Shown here in pieces: positions 60,901 to 64,000 of a DNA stretch of 64,000 nt. The notes beneath the pieces were generated by a model. That model was not told the DNA's origin. It saw nothing but the letters and a program-made list of their open reading frames with translations, and did not search any database. Numbering within the stretch: position 1 is the stretch's first letter; the number at the start of each line of letters is the position of its first letter. The stretch is from Marthasterias glacialis (Eukaryota; Echinodermata; Asteroidea; Forcipulatida; Asteriidae): assembly GCA_911728455.2 (NCBI GenBank), contig OU452225.1:7786106-7850105 (forward strand), read 5' to 3'. The translations under genes were made by a program, and so were the position numbers.

Positions 60901-62936
60901 TTGTTTTGTCATTTCCACATACAATCAAACATTTAATAAGAATACAGCTAGATATTTTTGTGAGATTTGCCCTATTGTTTTGTTATGGGATCGACTAGAG
61001 GAAATAACTAACACTCAGAAGTTTATGGATACACAATGTACACACTTTATTGGAGCAATCAGATTTGTATGTCTTGCATCGAACTCCTTCTATAGACTAC
61101 TTCCATAGTGCTCCTTGGATCAATTCCTTAACAAATCACTTATTCTCTACTTGAACAACAGTATTAATAGGAAATCTTCAAGGGCAAAAACAATGGTTAG
61201 TTTGTCTTGACCACCCACACATGAGTGAGTCAAGCTTTCTGTGAATTCAAGATCTGACCATCATGACAATGAGTCAGACCTTCTTGGAATTGGGATGTCC
61301 ATTACATTACACTATTTCTCGCATATCAAAACTAGTTAAAATTGTACTAGAGCTGTGCATCCATGGCTTATTTTAGAACTGGGTACCCGAAATGCTTACC
61401 GGTCAGGTACCTGTGTGGAAGCCAGGAAGTACCATTGTAAACATTACATACCCTGGCCGTTCATACACCCAGTTGTACTTGTACCTGTAATGAAAATACA
61501 AAGTGAACGCCATGAGGCTTGTACCACTTCGGAAACTCCATAGGCAGCCAAATTAACTGTTATGTCTCAATGTTGGTAAAATTATTGAGCAGTCGGAAAC
61601 TCATATGTTTTTTAAAATATATTTTATTTGACAAACTGAGCAGCAAAAGTTGGAAAAATTGGAACCGGGTACCCAGACAATCGGTTGGGTACCCAGGTAC
61701 CCGTCACAGGCTTAAATTGTACACAGCCATAGACTGTAAGACTTTTTCGTTTCTTCTTATGAGCTGTGTACACGTTGTGCCTGCAGGAAGTCCAGCCTCT
61801 AGGGCTATTTTGTAAACAGGTGATGTCATGAGTAGCACCTTCTATTTGATTCATTCCTTATTCCTTGGTAAACGAAAATACAAACATTGGATTAATCAAT
61901 TACATTCCTATAATATTTTCTCTTCCCCAGTGGCACTCGTGTGGAGCGTGACTTCGTCGAAGCGCCCTCACAGATGCTGGAGAATTGGTGTTGGCAGGCG
62001 GAGTCTCTACGTCGGATGTCGGGTCACTTCAAAGATGGGAAGACCATTCCGGATGAGATGGTAGAGAAGCTGGTGAAGGCCCGCAACGCTAACGCCGGGG
62101 TCTTCAACCTAAGACAGATTCTACTGGGGACGTTTGATCAGACCATCCACACCAGCGCTAAGGTACTGAGAATGAGGCTCCTAAAAAAAAATTCCATCAC
62201 TACATGCTGGTGCTTCACATAGCTCAGGGATGAGAAATGTCAGACTTTTATTTGAGTTCTTACCTTTGTATGTCTGCATGATGACATGAAAATGTTAAGT
62301 TTCTCTAAATAAAAAGAAACCCTGCTCTTTGATCTAATTCTCTAGCACTGAGGATACTGTTCCTAGAAGCTCCTTGAAATATTTGACTCCAAAAGGTTAA
62401 ACAGCCATTATTTTAAATAACTCCTTGTGAATTTCGCGGTGATTCAAGAAAGTGGGTGACTATACGTCTAATTGTGCGCAAGTGCTAAAGGGTTAACCAG
62501 CTTTTAACAAAATTATTATAAAAGTGAATTTAGAAAGAAACAAATTTTTGGGGGTAAGAACCAGGGGCAGGATCAAACGTTTCCCATTTCCTTATGTTTT
62601 TTTTTTACTGCACTCTTAGGCGGACACCACCTCTGTATATGCCAAGATATCTCAGGAAACACTTGGTATACCAGCTACGCCGGGTACCAACATGTGCGCT
62701 TCATTTGGCCATCTAGCTGACGGGTACGATGCCCAGTATTATGGTTACTTGGTGAGTGATGATTTTTAAAAAAGATTCCTTTTTTTTATGTCACCCTTCA
62801 CTAGGCCGACACCAAAGCGGTCTTTTCACGGCTGTCACAAGAAATTCTTGGGATACCGGCCACGCCAGGTACCAGCAAGAGTGCCTCATTCGGTCATTTG
62901 TCCGGTGGCTATGACGCACAGTACTATGGGTATCTG
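45670..62936 (+). CDS. THOP1: Thimet oligopeptidase / neurolysin-type M3 metallopeptidase, 3' end off window
   Basis: Zinc endopeptidase cleaving short peptides up to about 17 residues. Core start ATG at 45769 (strong context, CGCAAAATGG); an in-frame ATG at 45670 would add 33 residues. Exons: 45769-45927, 47724-47863, 48916-49034, 50309-50440, 51481-51518, 52170-52282, 52965-53019, 53947-54111, 55090-55251, 56864-56929, 57823-57927, 58855-58962, 60434-60507 or 60588-60661, 61931-62162, 62620-62751 or 62805-62936. About 600 residues are visible of an expected 680. HEFGH is at residues 460-464 and the third zinc ligand Glu at 489; counting from the core ATG, residues from about 235 onward lie 13 below mammalian TOP numbering. 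Catalytic-loop residues His587, Tyr592, Tyr596 and Tyr599 are present. Overall it is closer to TOP than to neurolysin by motif, but it may be the single ancestor-like gene of both. Confidence 0.97.
45928..47723. other. Peptidase intron 1
   Basis: Dominated by the fold-back element at 46456-47112 and its flanking direct repeats. At 47525-47650 the segment TCAAAGAAGGATACCAGC is duplicated at a distance of about 83 bp (47525, 47608). Confidence 0.7.
46456..47112. mobile_element. Large fold-back (inverted-repeat) element
   Basis: Left arm 46456-46764 and right arm 46806-47112 are inverted copies of about 308 bp at roughly 90% identity, separated by a 41 bp spacer. Outer ends GAACTATGAGGTTCGTTCCG / CGGAACGAACCTCATAGTTC; inner ends GCAAAATTAACTGGTA / TACCAGTTAATTTTGC. 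No transposase. Flanked by about 75 bp direct repeats at 46383-46457 and 47112-47187 (GCAATGTTGTTTTTGTGAGT, TAGTACTACAGTTAGTACTA). Confidence 0.93.
47724..47863 (+). CDS. THOP1: Peptidase exon 2
   Basis: 46 codons and two bases. [20 protein letters not shown] and [16 protein letters not shown] are near-exact matches to TOP helices of domain I. Acceptor ccttttag, donor gtaagg. Confidence 0.96.
48445..48875 (+). mobile_element. Full-length tRNA-headed SINE
   Basis: Most complete copy here: head GTGTCGTGGCCGAGCGGATA (A box), TGGGTTCAAATCCCGG (B box), CACTTGTGTCCTTAAGCAAG, body with ATGCACGTAAAAGAACCCAG, and 3' end GATAAAGCGCTATATAAGAG followed by an ATT repeat. About 430 bp; the AAAGCGCTATATAA tail suggests it borrows the 3' end of a LINE. 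Confidence 0.88.
48916..49034 (+). CDS. THOP1: Peptidase exon 3
   Basis: Split Ser, 39 codons, one base over. [16 protein letters not shown] and [12 protein letters not shown] match TOP. Acceptor atccgtag, donor gtaaga. Confidence 0.96.
49035..50308. other. Peptidase intron 3
   Basis: Contains a MITE at 49995-50185; the rest shows nothing I recognise. Confidence 0.6.
49995..50185 (+). mobile_element. MITE with AGACCATTATCATGCTGCCA ends, copy 2
   Basis: CTTTATCATGCCGCCACCAT at the left, ATCAAGATGGCTGCACCATG ATAATGGTCT at the right; inner sequence GAACCAGACTATTTTT and CAGCCTCGG-TTTGGTTACA shared with 23655-23845. Confidence 0.82.
50309..50440 (+). CDS. THOP1: Peptidase exon 4
   Basis: Split Gly, then 43 codons: [31 protein letters not shown] and LEFTEEEL, the conserved FNKNLNE region of the family. 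Acceptor tatcatag, donor gtaggg. Confidence 0.96.
50600..50790 (+). repeat. AGTAC-rich low-complexity segment
   Basis: Many irregularly spaced GAGTAC/AAGTAC words in peptidase intron 4; no coding signal. Confidence 0.6.
51008..51187 (+). mobile_element. MITE with internal 12 bp minisatellite
   Basis: Ends GAGGCCCTTTTGGAGT and TTTAAAAAAGGGCCT are inverted repeats; the interior has six to seven copies of GGCTTTGGCTCT / GGCTTAGGCTCT at 51031-51102. Confidence 0.75.
51299..51370 (+). repeat. tRNA-like interspersed element
   Basis: GCCGGATAGCTCAGTTGGTA has a good A box and D-arm; the anticodon arm TCGGT-loop-GCCGG pairs, and the loop ACGTTAA would give anticodon GTT (Asn); B box GGTTCAAATCC. The acceptor stem does not pair and the T-stem has mismatches, so it is a tRNA-derived repeat or pseudogene rather than a working tRNA. 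A reverse copy is at 6428-6485. Confidence 0.7.
51481..51518 (+). CDS. THOP1: Peptidase exon 5 (38 nt)
   Basis: Very short exon: split Val, then [12 protein letters not shown], corresponding to GGLPEDFLNSLEK of TOP. Acceptor ccttttgcag, donor gtaagt. Confidence 0.92.
52170..52282 (+). CDS. THOP1: Peptidase exon 6
   Basis: 37 codons plus two bases: [20 protein letters not shown] and [12 protein letters not shown], matching VTLKYPHYFP and PETRRKVEEAFN of TOP. Acceptor catccacag, donor gtaatg. Confidence 0.96.
52325..52700 (+). repeat. Minisatellite, about 13-14 bp unit
   Basis: Irregular repeats of GAATACTCTACA and GAACACTCTACAAAAT, starting 40 bp after exon 6. On the minus strand it reads as a run of [12 protein letters not shown] residues, an artefact. 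Confidence 0.88.
52965..53019 (+). CDS. THOP1: Peptidase exon 7 (55 nt)
   Basis: Split Arg, then [18 protein letters not shown]. This corresponds to the CRCKEENC segment of TOP; of the three cysteines linked to thiol activation in mammals (246, 248, 253) only the middle one is kept (Ser, Cys, Thr here). Donor gtaaga. Confidence 0.95.
53020..53946. other. Peptidase intron 7
   Basis: Contains a copy of the GGAGGCAATTGCCTCC repeat family at about 53715-53870 (GGCACCAAAGCAATG, GGGGCAATTGCCTCCAGTGC). No gene recognised. Confidence 0.65.
53947..54111 (+). CDS. THOP1: Peptidase exon 8
   Basis: 55 codons, phase 0: [20 protein letters not shown] and [17 protein letters not shown], matching the LLGF-THADYVLEMNMAKT block of TOP. 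Acceptor tcgtctag, donor gtatgt. Confidence 0.96.
54112..55089. other. Peptidase intron 8
   Basis: Holds a GGGGGCACCAAGGCCAAGAC fragment (54838-54910) of the interspersed family first listed at 7335. Nothing else recognised. Confidence 0.6.
55090..55251 (+). CDS. THOP1: Peptidase exon 9
   Basis: 54 codons: [20 protein letters not shown] then [20 protein letters not shown] and [20 protein letters not shown] and KEYFP are family hallmarks. Acceptor ttgatcag, donor gtatga. Confidence 0.97.
55280..55635 (-). mobile_element. tRNA-headed SINE, reverse
   Basis: Minus strand: head TGTCATGGCCAAGCGATTTA, B box GGGTTCGAATCCCGG, GTGTTTTTGAGCAAGACACT, body, and an ATTATTATC tail. First of three SINEs in a row. 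Confidence 0.82.
55640..55975 (-). mobile_element. tRNA-headed SINE, reverse
   Basis: Minus strand: GTGCTGTGGCCGAGGGGGTC, B box CGAACCCC-type, TGTGTCCTTGGGCAAGACAC, tail with ATTTTTATTATAG. Older copy than its neighbour. Confidence 0.78.
56105..56380 (-). mobile_element. SINE 3' body fragment, reverse
   Basis: Shares TTCTTATATAGCGCTTTTCA and ACATGTAGCACCTTGTGACG with the 3' halves of the other SINEs, but lacks a tRNA head. Confidence 0.75.
56864..56929 (+). CDS. THOP1: Peptidase exon 10
   Basis: 22 codons: [20 protein letters not shown], matching QELLGL and W-EDV of TOP. Acceptor tttgtcag, donor gtaaag. Confidence 0.95.
56965..57255 (-). repeat. Interspersed repeat with inner palindrome
   Basis: Contains CTTATTTCAATTGCCACAAT TAAAATAAG, a palindromic core also seen near 19115, 51860 and 1570, plus CATCCCTCCAGAG, the reverse of CTCTGGAGGATTGG elsewhere in the window. 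Unclassified. Confidence 0.65.
57396..57793 (+). mobile_element. MITE just upstream of peptidase exon 11
   Basis: Left end TTAAAGGGGTATGTTGCATT, right end AATGCAATGTGTCCCCTTAA. It ends only 29 bp before the exon 11 start, so the branch site or pyrimidine tract may derive from it or abut it. Confidence 0.8.
57823..57927 (+). CDS. THOP1: Peptidase exon 11
   Basis: 35 codons: [20 protein letters not shown] is the [20 protein letters not shown] block of M3 peptidases. Acceptor tctttcag, donor gtaaga. Confidence 0.97.
58212..58640 (+). repeat. 85 bp tandem repeat, five copies
   Basis: GATGATATTGAAYGGTC starts at 58212, 58297, 58382, 58467 and 58552; units include GTGTAGATGCATCCACCACA and TATTGCAGGCTAGC. 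A sixth partial unit follows. Located in peptidase intron 11. Confidence 0.95.
58855..58962 (+). CDS. THOP1: Peptidase exon 12
   Basis: 36 codons, phase 0 on both sides: [20 protein letters not shown] then [10 protein letters not shown], directly preceding the zinc-binding exon as in TOP. Acceptor gtcgacag, donor gtaagc. Confidence 0.97.
59985..60372 (+). mobile_element. Two adjacent GGCCAAATTTCATAAAGC MITEs
   Basis: First copy about 59989-60175, second 60178-60372. Outer ends GGCCAAATTTCATAGAGCTG and AGCTTTATGAAATTTGGCC; the repeat interior TTTCTGCTAAGCAAAAATAA, ACCAGTCACAGAT and GCTGGTAACCTTATT occurs in both. They end 62 bp before exon 13a. Confidence 0.85.
60434..60507 (+). CDS. THOP1: Peptidase exon 13a (zinc-binding exon, TOP-like copy)
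   Basis: 24 codons plus two bases. [20 protein letters not shown] then FRMFS (Ser split with exon 14). His460, Glu461 and His464 are the zinc ligands and catalytic Glu. Closely matches the same segment of mammalian TOP, including Met at the position of TOP Met490 and Cys at 483. Acceptor CCCCCCAG, donor GTACAC. The neighbouring exon 13b has the same length and phase. Confidence 0.95.
60588..60661 (+). CDS. THOP1: Peptidase exon 13b (alternative zinc-binding exon)
   Basis: 74 nt, same phase as 13a, 80 nt downstream of it. [20 protein letters not shown] then FCYFS. The first 13 residues are identical to 13a despite six synonymous differences; nine of the next eleven differ or are conservative, including Cys483 to Leu and Met490 to Tyr (TOP numbering). 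QTDF matches neurolysin. Acceptor ACGCTAG, donor GTCTGT. Overall about 70% nucleotide identity with 13a. No stop or frameshift. Best read as a mutually exclusive exon; expression is unproven. Confidence 0.88.
60662..61930. other. Peptidase intron before exon 14
   Basis: No third copy of exon 13 is seen. Contains several GGGTACCC palindromes (61382, 61669, 61687, 61696) and one perfect GACCACCCA at 61209. Otherwise unremarkable. Confidence 0.6.
61931..62162 (+). CDS. THOP1: Peptidase exon 14 (third zinc ligand)
   Basis: Split Ser plus 77 codons: [20 protein letters not shown]; Glu489 (FVE) is the third zinc ligand, equal to TOP Glu502. [18 protein letters not shown] follows. Arg at the TOP Arg498 position is TOP-like rather than neurolysin-like. 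Acceptor tccccag, donor gtactg. Confidence 0.96.
62620..62751 (+). CDS. THOP1: Peptidase exon 15a (catalytic-tyrosine loop, copy a)
   Basis: 44 codons, phase 0 on both sides. [20 protein letters not shown] then [10 protein letters not shown]. His587, Tyr592, Tyr596 and Tyr599 equal TOP His600, Tyr605, Tyr609 and Tyr612 in the flexible loop that positions substrate. Asp replaces TOP Gly603. Acceptor cactcttag, donor gtgagt. Confidence 0.94.
62805..62936 (+). CDS. THOP1: Peptidase exon 15b (catalytic-tyrosine loop, copy b)
   Basis: Also 44 codons, phase 0, starting 53 nt after 15a. [20 protein letters not shown] then [10 protein letters not shown]. 32 of 44 residues equal 15a; nucleotide identity about 68%. 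The last ten residues are identical despite eight synonymous differences. Gly603 is kept, Ala602 is Ser, and NMC becomes SKS. Acceptor cttcactag, donor gtgagt. Intact; expression unproven. Confidence 0.9.
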
Positions 62937-63065
62937 GTGAGTTTAGAATTGGGCTGGATTTTGCTTTCCCCCTAGTTCCCTCGATTCTTTAGCTAGAGAT
63001 CTGGCTGAATCCTCCAGTATCCTCCAGTCAATGGTGACTCACAACCCAAATCTTTGGACTTTGGC

Positions 63066-63990
63066 ACAGGACCTTGGAGGTATGGGACCTTGGAGGTACA
63101 GACCTTGGAGGTTTGGGACCTTTTAGGTACAGGACCTTGGAGGTACAGGACCTCAGAAGTACAGACCTCTAGAGGTACAGGACCTTGGAGGTACAGGACC
63201 TCAGAAGTACAGACCTCTTGAGGTACAGGACCTTGGATGTACAGAAACTTGGAGGTACAGGACCTCGGAGGTATGGACCTTGGAGGTACAGACCTTGGAG
63301 GTTCGGGACCTTTTAGGTACAGGACCTTGGAGGTACAGGACCTCAGAAGTACAGACCTCTTGAGGTACAGGACCTTGGAGGTACAGGACCTCGGAGGTAC
63401 AGGACCTCAGAAGTACAGACCTCTTGAGGAACAGGACCTTGGAGGTATGGGACCTTGGAAGTATGGGACCTTGAAGGTATGGGACCTTGGAGGTATGGGA
63501 CCTTGGAAGTATGGGACCTTGAAGGTATGGGACCTTGGAGGTATGGAACCTTGGAGGTATGGGACCTTGGAGGTATGGGACCTTGAAGGTATGGGACCTT
63601 GGAGGTATGGGACCTTGGAAGTATGGGACCTTGAAGGTATGGGACCTTGAAGGTATGGGACCTTGAAGGTATGTGACCTTGAAGGTATGGGACCTTGGAA
63701 GTATGGGACCTTGAAGGTATGGGACCTTGGAGGTATGGGACCTTGAAGGTATGGGACCTTGGAGGTATGGGACCTTGGAGGTATGGGACCTTGGAGGTAT
63801 GGGACCTTTGTGGTACAGGACCTTTGTGGTACAGGACCTTTGTGGTACAGGACCTTTGTGGTACAGGACCTTTAAAGTTCGGGACCTTTGAGATTCAGGA
63901 ACTTTTAGGTACAGGACCTTTGAGGAACAGGACCTTGGAGGTATGGGACCTTGGGGGTGTAGGACCTCACATGTACAGGACCTTGTAGGT
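63066..63990 (+). repeat. 15 bp minisatellite
   Basis: About 60 units of GGACCTTGGAGGTAT and GGACCTTGGAGGTAC, with a higher-order unit (GGACCTCAGAAGTACAGACC TC...) in the first third. Because 15 is divisible by three, long open frames appear on both strands (e.g. 63201-63995 minus); they are artefacts. It lies in the intron after exon 15b and runs to the window edge. Confidence 0.96.
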
Positions 63991-64000
63991 ACCAAACATG

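Noticed and set aside
61208..61218. Perfect GACCACCCA GLI-type site in the peptidase gene
   Set aside because: A single 9-mer match in this window is expected by chance about half the time, and the peptidase is not a known Hedgehog target.
63201..63995. 264-residue open frame on the minus strand (proline/serine-rich repeat protein)
   Set aside because: It is the translation of a 15 bp minisatellite whose length is a multiple of three; open frames also appear on the plus strand. No start context or homology.

Overview
The window is animal nuclear DNA: short coding exons with GT-AG introns, AT-rich noncoding sequence, many interspersed repeats, and two multi-exon genes on the + strand. It looks like an invertebrate deuterostome. 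I favour an echinoderm, probably a sea star, because several short inverted-repeat transposons and a tRNA-headed SINE resemble families I remember from sea-star genomes. That species call is inference only.

Layout. (1) From 1848 to 38523 lie 18 exons encoding about 1,111 residues of Patched, the Hedgehog receptor. They cover the rest of extracellular domain 1, the sterol-sensing domain, the third intracellular loop, extracellular domain 2, TM7-12 and the C-terminal tail. The N-terminal third is left of the window. The 3'UTR probably ends after the AATAAA at 39631. (2) From about 39.7 to 45.6 kb is an intergenic stretch with transposon relics, a poly-C tract and an imperfect minisatellite. (3) From 45769 (or an in-frame ATG at 45670) to the right edge is a thimet oligopeptidase/neurolysin-type M3 zinc metallopeptidase with 15 exon positions visible; its last exon or exons are off the window.

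The most interesting discovery is in the peptidase gene. Two exon positions are each present as a tandem pair of intact, divergent copies: the exon with the zinc-binding HEFGH helix (13a/13b) and the exon with the catalytic-tyrosine loop [10 protein letters not shown] (15a/15b). Within each pair the copies have equal length, equal phase and good splice sites. They differ by many synonymous changes in the catalytic motif and by replacements next to it. For exon 13 the reading frame allows exactly one copy; for exon 15 the copies are separated by a 53-nt intron. The gene could therefore make four active-site variants by mutually exclusive splicing. An in-frame upstream ATG would add a basic, acid-free N-terminus resembling a mitochondrial presequence.

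The Patched gene shows a related theme. Three exon boundaries carry tandem duplications that include the splice site itself: an 83-88 bp array that copies the donor of exon 8, an 83 bp duplication of the donor of exon 11, and a 50 bp duplication of the acceptor of exon 17. The acceptor of exon 9 is formed by a pure (CT)n tract of about 108 nt. The intron before exon 17 holds two perfect GLI/Ci consensus sites 612 bp apart, a candidate Hedgehog feedback enhancer. Most other sequence is intronic, with SINEs, MITE-like elements, LINE 3' ends, a large fold-back element and several tandem repeats.
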